From Neofusicoccum parvum (lineage: Eukaryota; Ascomycota; Dothideomycetes; Botryosphaeriales; Botryosphaeriaceae), in NCBI GenBank assembly GCA_020912385.1, contig CP087213.1:1674001-1738000 (forward strand): DNA of 64,000 nucleotides, in the 5' to 3' direction. This document shows, piece by piece, positions 23,147-33,673 of the stretch; positions within the stretch are counted from its first letter, which is position 1; each line of letters begins with the position of its first letter. The notes beneath the pieces are model-generated. The model worked only from the letters and a program-made list of their open reading frames with translations, had not been told where the DNA came from and did no database searches. The position numbers and the translations under genes are program-made.

Positions 23147-25275
23147 GTTGAGGCTGGAAGAGGTGTCAGAACGGAAACAGAGGAAGATAGCCAAAAAGGT
23201 GGAGTCGAGGGAAAATAAGAAAAGGAATGCTAGTAGGTCGAAGTGAGGATCTCAGTTGCGGAATAAGTGGGGTTCAATTCATTGGAATCTTGTACAGGTG
23301 ACTCCAGTATTCTGTTTCTCTTGGCAGCGTCTCGCGGGCGACCTCTAGCCAGATAGCTTAATTAAGATACCGGCGTGTCTCAGCATGATTTTCCCTCTTG
23401 ACGGGATGTCTTCATGCTCTCAATGCAATGGCGAGCTCGTAAGTGACTGATGTGTCACATGGAGCATCTTTGAGGTCCCCATCTCTTGATGTTTTGCATC
23501 CCATCCAAATTCTCAAGAGGCCGCACCATCCGACAGCAAGAAATGAAAACCGTAGAGTGGCAACTGGAGTGTCGAAAGAATAGACGGGAAAGACGTGATA
23601 TCTAAAGGGCGATGCTGAGGCGAGGACGACGTGACGCGATGCAAAGCCAAGGGAATACGAGGAGATTGAGCTTACAGTTGGCGCAGGATTGGTGGGGCGA
23701 GACCAGAGGGGGACACGGGCTGCGATACTGGGGTGTGGAGGAGTTGTCGTCGGGCTTGAGATTTTTTTGGCAGCCGCCCCAGATTTCGGCACGAGTCATG
23801 CGCCCGGCGTTGCCTCGTCTCCCGACTCAGCGCGCTCAACACCACACCCGCTACGCACTTGCACATCGTTCATCGCTCAAGTTTGATAGCACCTCGCTAG
23901 TAAGTGGTCTTGCTGCTCTGCCATATCATGTGGCGAAAGCTGAACATGCTTGAGACCTTGCCTTTCGAGATCCCAATGTGGGTTGCAATAGCGTCAGATA
24001 TGTTTCTACACAGAGCACCAATCTCACTCATCCGGCGACCCCGGCGCCAGAAGTAAGCGCGTCTAGACGATGGGGCCGGGCTGGCTTCTCCGCACGATGA
24101 GACGGTGCGCCACGTCTCTTGTCGTCAACCTGTCCAGTTGTGGATGCCAGCCTCCATCCAGGGCCGTAAACATGCCGGAAGGAACACCGAGAATGTACCT
24201 CCGACTCCTCCCTTCGCTCGCAGGTGTCCGCTGCCCTGCTAGTGCCGATAGCCGCCTGCCAAGAACACGACAGCCTCTGCGGTACTCTACGAGCACGGCT
24301 GCCTGGTCCTCAGGGTGGAGGATCTCGGGCCATGACGTACGGACCAGGCTTGGAAGGCAACGCTCCCGCCCACTGCGTGCACAACCGGGTACGCGTGCAA
24401 GATCGATGACTAAAGACAATCGCTGGGCCGCCGCATCCGTTGCCAAAGCCCGGCGGCCACCAGGCTGAGCGTGACGTGTCTGCGCCGGTGGGAACAGCAC
24501 TCAGCCGTGAGCTGGCGACTCAGAAATGAAGGCCGGGCGGCGCACGCGACAGCGCCAGGTGATTGTCGAGCATCGGGCGCGCAACCGCCACAGCAACGTG
24601 ACCTTGCTTGTCCAGGAGCATGCGACAGGAGGCGCCGGCGCAAGGCGGTGCGAGGGCCGAGCGGTGATTGGCGCGGCGGGCGCTGGGTCGCAGCAGGACT
24701 CGAGACATGACCCGGGTCGCGCTGAAGAAGCAGGCGGCCGGAATGCGGGCAGATCGCAGCGCTATTTATGCCAGCGGCAGCAGGCAGCATTGCGAGCGGT
24801 GCTGCGACTGCGGACCGCGCGGGCGTTGAGCAAGCCAAAGGGTCGTCCCGCAAACGAACGGAGATCTAGAAAACGAGGCCCTTCGCCAGGCTAGACCAAA
24901 AACATCCGCCTCCATCTAATCTCCACAGGGCCGCCGGCAAGGCCCACGCACGCTGCGATCCAGACGTCAGGGCGCGAGCTCCCCACGACGAAGCCGAACT
25001 GTCTTTGCATGGCCGCCGCACTCGTTGATCCTCCTGTCTCGCGACCCAACCTCCCCCTTCCCTTCCCGCTCCCCGACCGCGCCGATCCGCGCATCTTTGA
25101 TTGATGACCGCTGTTTCACCCGCTCTCAACCCTCGAGGCCTGCACCGGTAGCCGTTCGCCGCGGTTCCTTGCTGCCCGCGCGCATTGCGACGCTCTCGGA
25201 GTCCCAGGCACGATCCAGCGCGACGTGCTGCGTGCCGCTCGACCGCAGCCCGCATTGCCGCCTGCACTGCCGCAG
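23147..25275. promoter_or_regulatory. Divergent intergenic region, ADE2 / mitochondrial carrier
   Basis: About 2.1 kb between the ADE2 start and the carrier start. The first 250 bases are AT-richer and include the TGACTC hexamer. The 24.06-25.2 kb part is GC-rich. A minus-strand frame near 23412-23792 begins plausibly but has no recognisable product. I support no gene here. Confidence 0.4.
23299..23304 (+). promoter_or_regulatory. TGACTC element upstream of ADE2
   Basis: TGACTC is the core bound by Gcn4/CpcA-type and Bas1-type regulators; in yeast Bas1 uses it at ADE genes. A single hexamer occurs often by chance, so this is only a candidate. Confidence 0.25.
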
Positions 25276-26549
25276 ATGTCGAATCTTTCGCCGGAGACCA
25301 GCAAGGTGAGTTCGAGCTGAGTCGCGCCGCGCCGCGCCTCGCGCTCCCCGCTGACAGCACCGCCCCTCCATCGCAGACGCCGGCGATCATGTCCTCGCCC
25401 ACGCCTCCGTCGCGCGTCATGCGCTTGCGGGAGTTCATCTCGCAGCCTGTCGCCGCCTCGTTCGTCGCCGGAGGTGTCGCTGGCGCCGTCTCCAGAACCG
25501 TCGTCTCGCCGCTTGAACGATTGAAGATCCTGTTCCAGGTCCAGAGCCATGGCCGCAACGAGTACAAGATGTCGATAGGCAAGGCTTTGGCTAAGATGTG
25601 GCGCGAGGAGGGCTGGCGCGGTTTCATGGCCGGCAATGGCACCAATTGCATCCGCATCGTGCCCTATTCGGCCATACAGTTTGGCGCCTTCAATTTCTAC
25701 AAGCGGGTAAGCAATCCTCTTGCCATGGGATGGATGCGCCAGGCGATTTTGCCACGGCCTGGGGTGCTATGGAGGAGCGGCTGCTAACGCACCACGACCA
25801 GTTCTTTGAGGACGCACCCGGAACCCCACTGAATCCGTACCAGCGCCTTCTCTGCGGTGGACTTGCGGGAATCACCTCCGTTACCTTCACATACCCTCTG
25901 GACATTGTCCGCACACGCCTGTCCATTCAATCCGCATCTTTCGAGGGCCTGTCAAGTCAAGCAAAGAAGGAGCTGCCGGGAATGTGGGGGCTGATGATCT
26001 CCATGTACAAAAACGAGGGAGGATTCTTTGCTCTTTACCGCGGCATAATACCAACGGTGGCTGGAGTGGCGCCTTACGTGAGTATTTGATCTTGGACGTG
26101 TACACCTGCCTATCTGACATGCGCATAGGTCGGCTTGAACTTCATGGTATACGAGACTATGCGGAATACCTTCACGCGTGAGGGGGAGAAGAACCCAGGT
26201 GTTTTCGGAAAGCTCGCGGCTGGCGCTGTCTCGGGCGCCGTTGCGCAGACATTTACATACCCCTTGTGAGTGCAGTAAAGCCGGGTGGCTTTTACAAATT
26301 AGTTGCTGACGATGTTACAGTGATGTTTTGCGCCGCAGATTCCAGATCAACACCATGAGCGGAATGGGCTACCAGTACAAGTCGATATGGGACGCCCTTA
26401 CGACCATCATCAAGCACGAAGGTGTGAAGGGATTATACAAGGGCATTACGCCGAACCTTCTCAAGGTTGCCCCCAGCATGGCTAGCAGTTGGCTCAGCTT
26501 CGAGATGACAAGAGACTTCATTGTGTCTTTGAGGACAGTGGAGGTGTAA
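25276..26549 (+). CDS. Mitochondrial carrier, YPR011C-type (APS/PAPS transporter)
   Basis: Five exons, 25276-25305, 25377-25706, 25802-26077, 26129-26265 and 26321-26549, join to 333 residues. The three carrier repeats are complete, each with the Px[D/E]xx[K/R] signature: PLERLK, PLDIVR and PFDVLR. Features such as GGVAGAVSRTVVSPLERLKI, GNGTNCIRIVPYSAIQFG and RRRFQINTMSGMGYQY match the fungal group that includes yeast YPR011C, shown to move adenosine 5'-phosphosulfate and PAPS across the inner membrane. Assignment within the carrier superfamily is by overall resemblance. The first exon supplies ten residues (MSNLSPETSK). Starting instead at the ATG at 25389 would give a shorter but complete carrier. 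Confidence 0.88.
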
Positions 26550-27461
26550 AAGCAGCTGTCACCAAAATCGGCTTGGTGAACTTGGACGAGTCACAGTTGG
26601 ATTTCCTTCAGGCCAAAGATTTCCACAACAATACACAACATACCAAATGCCCCAAGAGGCAATTCATCGGACGGCACACTTGCTACGAAAACCGATATTA
26701 CAGATGGTGGAGAGGAATGTACAGGAGGAACTATTATCAGCATTGGCGGGGGAGGTGGGCTGTCTGCATCAGTGGGACACGGAAGCGGGCGTTAACGGGA
26801 TACACGGGCCAAACAACGGTACAGCGGATAGATCGCAAGCCAAAAATAAAGAGAGTGCTTTTCTTCGCCGACGTCGAATGTTTAGAATGTTGCGGTGAGC
26901 ATCGAGATGCGCTCGAGGGCGGCCTGGCGGGAGCTGCGATGCGGACTCCAGGGTCCCATGGGGTCGTGAAACGGGGAAACTGAACAAGCACATGTATGTG
27001 AATCGAGCTACCACTCGATAGCGTGATGAAAGTTCTGTCCGGACGATCGACGGGCGTGGTCATGCAGCGCTATTTGTTTCTCGACGCCCGACGAGCCGCG
27101 TGCGCCAGTCTGCGGAGCGGCAGGTGCGTGACGTAGGGCGCGCGTGAAAAAAGCGCGACACCTTTGACAACCCATTGCATCGTGATCATACGGAGCGCAC
27201 GCGTCGGCGCGCGCATGACGGTCCGAGCCAGATGGAACTGAGTTTTGTTGCAGGACAACGGCGGAGGGCAATGCCGACGCGGCGGGCGGGCGGTGTTGCG
27301 GCTGCTGGTTTGGTGAGGCGGCGCGAGGCGTGCCAAGACCCGACAAGCGAGGCCACACGCTCCGTGCACTCCACCTGAAAATCGAAGTCTAGGAAAACCG
27401 CGACTGCGACACCAACGACGACGGACGACCACCTCGACAATCGACAACCGCCGCCGCCACA
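26550..27461. other. Intergenic region between carrier and eL18
   Basis: About 0.9 kb. The AT-richer first 450 bases are probably the carrier 3' UTR; the GC-rich rest is the eL18 promoter and leader. No gene is supported. Confidence 0.4.
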
Positions 27462-28326
27462 ATGGGTACGTGAGCCCTCCGTGCCGTGCGGCAGAGCACC
27501 CGCCTGCTGCTGCTGCACCGCAATCGACACCCGAACGAGCGAGATCGTCCTGGCTGACACCGTGGACAGGTATCGACTTGGACAAGCACCACGTGCGGAG
27601 CACCCACCGCAAGGCTCCCAAGAGCGACAATGTCTACGTTAAGCTCCTGGTGAAGCTGTACCGCTTCCTTGCCCGTACGTGAACCCCCCGAGATCGAGAG
27701 AGAAGGCCGGCCCTCGAAAGAGCGAAATACCAGCGCGGAGAGAAGACAGGAACAGCCGTCCTAACATCACAATCACACGCAGGCCGCACGGATTCGGACT
27801 TCAACAAGGTCGTGCTCCGCCGCCTTTTCATGTCGCGCATCAACCGCCCCCCCATGTCGGTTTCGCGCATCGTCGCCACGGCCGCCAACAAGAACTCTGG
27901 CAAGGCCCACGAGGGCAAGACCATCGTCGTCGTCGGCACCGTCACTGACGACAACCGCCTGCTCGAGCTCCCCAAGCTGAGCATCGCCGCTCTGCGCTTC
28001 ACCGCCACCGCCCGTGCCAGGATCACCAAGGCCGGCGGCGAGTGCCTGACCCTGGACGAGCTTGCCATCCGCTCCCCGACTGGCTCCAACACCCTCCTCC
28101 TCCGCGGCCCTAAGAACGCCCGTGAGGCCGTCAAGCACTTCGGCTTCGGTCCCCACTCGCACAAGGTAGGCAACACAACAGGCTGGGATTTTCACCCGCG
28201 AGAAGATTTTCTGCTCCCACCGCGATCGGCCGCTGACCCATTCTACAGAAGCCGTACGTCGAGTCCAAGGGCAGGAAGTTCGAGCGTGCCCGTGGCCGCA
28301 GGAGGTCCAGGGGTTTCAAGGTGTAA
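27462..28326 (+). CDS. RPL18: 60S ribosomal protein eL18
   Basis: Exons 27462-27465, 27570-27674, 27783-28165 and 28249-28326 give 189 residues, the normal size for eL18. The first exon is only ATG plus one base, so the second codon is split. The sequence [20 protein letters not shown], then [19 protein letters not shown], and the basic tail [18 protein letters not shown] are diagnostic. eL18 is a structural protein of the large ribosomal subunit. Four exons packed into under 900 bases, including an intron next to the start codon, are typical of highly expressed ribosomal protein genes in filamentous fungi. Confidence 0.97.
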
Positions 28327-29611
28327 GCGAGGGTCGGTGTCACGGTTGCTGCTGCTGCGGTCTTGTTCGGGTCGTAGACGTAGTAGTGGGAGAAAAACAA
28401 CGGGAGAAGGCAGGAAGGAAGGCCTTTTCTTTCTCTCGTCTCATCGTGGGGCTCCGGAAATTATGGCGATTATCCTGCGTGCATGGTTACTGGGCTCCTT
28501 TTACGCTGGCTGCTGGCGAAAACCAAACGATTCTGCCTGCTTCCTTTACGGTTATTTGCATCTGGCTAAGGGAATACAAAAAATGTTAAGTCCATGCGGT
28601 TTTCGCCACCTTTCCCACGCACGAGAGACGAGAGAGTTTATACCACGGCGCGGAAAAAGAGAATTTCACGATCTACTACGCTTTTCTACACATCTGCTTT
28701 TCTGTCTAGGGTTTCGCTTCTCAGCACATGTGCCCTTCGCCCAGACATTAACCATCGCCGCAGCATACAGCCAGGCCTTTCCTGCGCTGAACACTCATCT
28801 AGTCAACTTGTCTTGCTTCCGCAGGCAAACCAGACCCCTCGAATCATGTCCCATGAACCAATTGCTGTGCTTGGCCGACAACCAATCCACTCCAACTTCC
28901 CCTTCTCATTCACTCTTTCCACTTGTGACAGTTCTTTAGGTTCGCCCTCCCGTCCCTCAAATTCCATGTCTCCCTTCCAGCGCCACATCTTCCAACCCAC
29001 TCCAACGACCTAATCGCCTTCCAAATAAGCGCTCAGCACATCTCAATTTAGAACATCAGCATCGAGAAACCATCCATTTTGAGAAGGGGGGGAAAAGGCG
29101 TCTGGGGTGTCTCAAATTCGCAACAGAACTTATAGAAGGCAGCGGAGCCCACGAAACAACAAGACTGATCATCTACCCAGGAGCCCTCGAACAAACCCAC
29201 ATACACCCGACCTGGTAATTACTAACCACTTATGAGGGTGCAAAAAAAAAGTGAGGTAGAAGAAAGAAAAATGAACCAGAACAACCCCGCTGCCCATGCA
29301 TATATCTGCGCTGCTGCCAAACTGGACACCTCTCTTTGCTTTTTCTTCCCAGCAAGACGACAAGAAAAGAAAACACCCCCGAACTACATCCTGCAACTGA
29401 TCGTCACGTCGGACGCGGTGAAAACACTTGGAGCCTCTCTGCGTTGCTTCTCACAGCAGGGCTTGTAATCAACACATGCACGCCTGCAAAGAACCCGCCT
29501 ATCCCAAACCTAACCCCCAACCCTCCTTCCTTTCATACAACCGAAACCATCGACTCGTTCAACTACCCGAGCCACAAGTACCAAACCTGCTCGCGCTTCT
29601 TAACGCGCAGT
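28327..29611. other. Convergent intergenic region, eL18 / SEC24
   Basis: About 1.3 kb of lower-GC sequence between convergent genes. Apparent frames run through from eL18 intron readings and show no family signal. Probably the two 3' UTRs. Confidence 0.4.
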
Positions 29612-32600
29612 TTAACCCCAATAGGGCGTGCGCAGGCCCGTGAACGTCGACGCCATCGAAGCAGAGTCGCTCGGATCCGCTTCCTTCGTTCTGTGGCCGG
29701 AGAGCTGTTTGGCGGCGGAAACACCTATCGTTACTAAAGGGTTGTTCTTCTCGAAGGGTGGGGTTTCCGCCATTCTAGAAGGACGAGAGACGCGAGTGGG
29801 GTTCGAGCTTTAAGCGGGACGGAAGGTTCGTGTGAGATTTTAAAAGGTGAAGAACAAAAGCAAGAGTGTGTCGGGGTGGTTTGGAGGTGTGGAGAATGGG
29901 AAATGGGGCAGCATGGGAGATTGCCGTTAACTTACCTCGAGCTGGATGTTCCGGTGCACATGCACCAGCCAATCGACGTAACTTTGCGCTTCGCCGTTGC
30001 GATCCTCGTACAGTAGTCGTGCGAACTCGTACTCCGCGCCGTCCAAGCCTTGTCGTGCGAGCTGGATGGTGACGGCCTTGCTGCCGCGAGTCTGCTCGAG
30101 GAACTGTAGGATATTGCGGACCTGAGCGTTGAGGTGGGTTTCGAGAACGGGGATGTTGTTCAGGAAGGGGTCGAGAGTGCGCAGCTCGTTGATGCCGGGA
30201 CCGAACAAGTCTTCTAGCAGGTTGGGCGACACGGCGGCGTGCAGCCACAGCAGCACTTGCTGCCCGTTATCAATCAGGTATGCGCCGCCCTCCTCGATCT
30301 TAGAGTACGAGGCACGCACGCCCAAAGGCATGCGTAAACGGCCGTGCTCGTTGGCAAATCCCTCGGTGGGCTCGAGGTTGTGCAAGGAATAGATGCGTGG
30401 GTAGAGGTAGAGCGACAATTCGGTGGGCCCCATGGACTTGAGCAACCGGGTGTCATACACGCGGCGATCTGTGGGCTCCTTGCCGCCCTTGAAGGCACGG
30501 GACTTGATCAAGCCAAGCATGTACATGCTGAGCTCCTTGAGGTGCTCTGGCAGTACAAGCTGGCCGGGCGGGTGACCATGCGAGAAGTTCTTACGGTAGG
30601 CAGCGAGGATGTCGACTGTCTTCTCCGTAATGGCATTTCGGATGTCCTTGAGCGAACGCTCCGACATCCGCGACGCGGCTTCCTTTACAATGATGTTGAC
30701 CACGGCATCTTGATCGACACACTTCATCGTTTCGATAGGGTTGTCGTTGACGCTTGCAACAAGGTTGCAGCATCGTACTCTCCGCTCACCAGTTGCAGTT
30801 GTGTACAGCAGTGCACTCTGGAAGTGAGCGTCAAGCTTATGATCGAGCTTTCCGTCATAGCTAAACATGACGCCAATGGACTTGTCCGCGTCAATGACAC
30901 CAAACTCGAGATCGGCGCCGAAGGTATGGTGGTAGAAGTTTCCATGGTAAGCAGAGACCTGCAAGCCGTTGGAGCAGCGAACCTTCATGAGGGCTTGGTA
31001 GCCGGTCTCACGAATCACGGTGTGCTTGATCTCCCGGGAAAGCTTGAGGGTATCGCGCGGCGCGTGGAAGTTAGGATAGTAGAATGTCTCGCCTCCAGTG
31101 AGTTCAGCGACGTGACCTATCGTTGCAACATCGAGATAACCACCGCTGGGCGCAGCAAGGAAGAAGTCGATACCAATGCCAGCCTCGCAAAGCTTGCCTG
31201 CAATTTTCTTGTAGCCAGGGTGCTCGGTGGAGAGTAGCTTCTTCTCAGCGTCGGTGCCGTGAACCTTTCCATCGTCACGAAGGAATAGTCGGCCGGGTCC
31301 CCAGGTAGGCAGAGTTGCGAGCGAGCAGACAATCTTACCACCAGTGTCCTTCAGTGCATCCAATGCGGAGTGGAGAGTTGATAGCAGAGAAGGTTCCGGG
31401 TTCTTGATTTGCGAGAACATGGTCGGCAGTTGCGTCAACAGTGCAGTGATAACGGACTTGGACTCCTCCGGATCGACGAAAAGACCCTCACTGAGCGGGA
31501 CGAATGGATCTTCGATGTCCGGCATGACCAACATCTGTGCTTTGTCCAGGCTGGAGCTAAGGTTGTAGAAGTGGATCTCCTTGTCGTATGTCACGATTCC
31601 CACCTTGGCACCCTTGGGAAGTTTCTTCAAGTTCGCGCCATTCTGCTCTTCGCCTTCACTCGGCACGTCTTCGCTTCCATAGAGCGCGTTCATGATTCCC
31701 TCGCAGAAGCCGTCCAAGAAACCCTTATTGACGGCCTCGGCGCTGACATCAACAAGGAACAGCCAGCGCAGACCCACGGGTTCCTTCGACCAATATTCCT
31801 TCGGGACCATGAAGTCCACGGTTCCCAATGTAAGCTCTGGCCGCTGCATACGATCCACGCGGACGCCCGAAGGGTCTGTAGGGGCAAAGTACTCGGGTGC
31901 CACGTCGTTAGGGAAGGTACACATGTTGCAGACAAACTTATTGCCACCCGATCTGAACGTCATGAACGGGTTGATGTACGCCCTACATCTCCTACACCTC
32001 GGTGGTCCCGCCTCGCCAAAGTCCAAGACCGGGACTGGCTGTTCTCCTTCGTGCGGCGCTGCGAGCGGTTGTAGGACTAGACCCAGAGGGAGCGCAGTCG
32101 AGGCCAGCGCCTCGGCCGACTGGGGTATGCTGTTCAACGTGAGCCTGGCGAATCTCGGCGCAGAATTCCCCTGGTCGAAGGCGACAAAAGGAATGGCGGC
32201 GGGGGGCGGCAGATGCTGCTCCATGGTGGGATAGACGTTCTCCTGGTAAAACTGCGCAGGGATGTCTCGCGACCTGGGGACGCTGGGGATCTGCTCCGGG
32301 TCGACTTTACCCTGGGCAGACGAAGCGACAGAGCCATTGAGGCCGCCAGGGCGGGCAGCGTGCTGCATGCCGGTCGCCGGGGTTGTAGGGACGAAGTTGC
32401 TGGCAGCGGCGGGGAACTGGTTCATTGCGGGAGTGATGGGCTGGTTGAGGAACTGCGACGGCGTCTGAGCGTCTCCCTGAGGGATGCCGCTGTAGGCCTG
32501 CGAGCTCCCTTGGGCATCCAGCTGGTGGTAGGCATGCCTGTCCTTCTTCTTATGCGGCCTGGCAGCATGCGCCTGGCCGGTGGTGTCCACGCCCAGCCCC

Positions 32601-32893
32601 ATGCCTCCCATCTGCTGTGTCAACCCCGACATGTCGTGCTGGCCCGGCGAGGGCTGCGGCGGGAAATATCCCTGGGCCTGCTGCGGCGTGCCGGCGGAGG
32701 GCTGCTGCGGCGTGCCATACTGGTTCGGAGGGGCATTGGCATAGGACGAGCCGGATTGCTGGTAGCCGCCGGGGCTCGGGGCGACAGGCGGGCGGTACTG
32801 GTCCTGGCTCTGCTGCGGCGGCGGCGGCTGCTGCTGGCCATTTGCGCCGGGCGAGTGGGCGCCGAGGGCGTGGTACATGCTGAAGTCGGCCAT
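29612..32893 (-). CDS. SEC24: SEC24, COPII coat cargo-binding subunit
   Basis: The main exon 32893-29936 encodes 986 residues: a Pro/Gln/Gly-rich disordered N-terminus (about 1-230), a zinc-finger motif with paired CxxC (CRRC...CNMC, near 335-358), the trunk domain (PELTLGTVDFMVPKEYW and WLFLVDVSAEAV), the beta-sandwich, the helical domain and the gelsolin-like C-terminus. SEC24 selects cargo for ER-exit vesicles together with SEC23. The frame would stop two codons after GAG at a TAA that lies inside a perfect donor (GTAAGTTAA). Splicing that 231-base intron to the CAG at 29707-29705 adds a 31-codon last exon (29704-29612) ending in GLRTPYWG, which I recall as resembling fungal SEC24 tails. 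Total about 1016 residues. The last exon is less certain than the rest. Confidence 0.9.
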
Positions 32894-33673
32894 GGCTGGC
32901 GCGACCTGGGATCTGGCGGGCTGGCGTGCGAGGCGGACGCGGTCTCGGGGCAGGGTCGCGGGCGGCGCGGGAAATCGGGTGGGCGACGGGCGGCGGGCGG
33001 GCGAGATCAAGCGAGCGTTCTGCGGGCGGACATAGTCCCTGGTGGTGGACGAATTGGCTGGGCGGGGATGTCGGGGTGGTTGCGGGCAAGTTTATGGCTT
33101 AGCTGTCCAGTGCATGCGAGGATCACGGGCATGCGCGCCCTAGCGCGGCGCGAAAGGGAGCTGCGGCCAGCCGCGAGCCCAGGGGCCCGCCCGCCTCACC
33201 CGACACCACAACGCCGACACGCTCCCAGCACGCCTGCGGCCCTGTCGCCGCGAGGACCGCCCACCCCTGCGCCAATCTCCAGACACGAGCTTCTCACCTC
33301 CTTCGTCGCTGTCTCGCAGCATGGCCGAGTCCTTCTTTCCGTCCGGAAACCCGTGGCCAAGGGATCCTGCATCCCCGCTGCGCTTGATCAGCTCAGTTGG
33401 CTGTGTGGATCCACAGGTGTCTTCAGCAAAGGCTCTCTGTGCTTTGCGTTGAGGCCCCGGTCTGGCATGCCTTTGTTGGGACCCCTGTGGTGCCGACTTG
33501 ACCAGTGTCTATTGGCTTTCGCAGGCTTGAACTTCGCAAGGCCACGCCTTTCTGGCGAACGTCTCCCACCCACCTGGGTTGCTTGTTGACTTCGACTCAG
33601 CCTTGACAATACAATGCTGCCTTTCTCCGAGCTCTCTGAATTTATCGACACGAAGCATCAATCCGACCTTTTG
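32894..33673. promoter_or_regulatory. Intergenic region upstream of SEC24
   Basis: 780 bases between the SEC24 start and the stop of the next minus-strand gene. A long plus-strand frame crosses it, but it is antisense to the SEC24 N-terminus and has no independent support. It is probably the SEC24 promoter. Confidence 0.4.

Noticed and set aside
23412..23866. Minus-strand frames with a possible GTAAGC donor
   Set aside because: A plausible start and donor exist, but no acceptor leads to a convincing continuation and no family is recognised.
32213..33589. 458-codon plus-strand frame
   Set aside because: Antisense to the SEC24 N-terminus; open because Pro/Gln codons on the other strand avoid stops.
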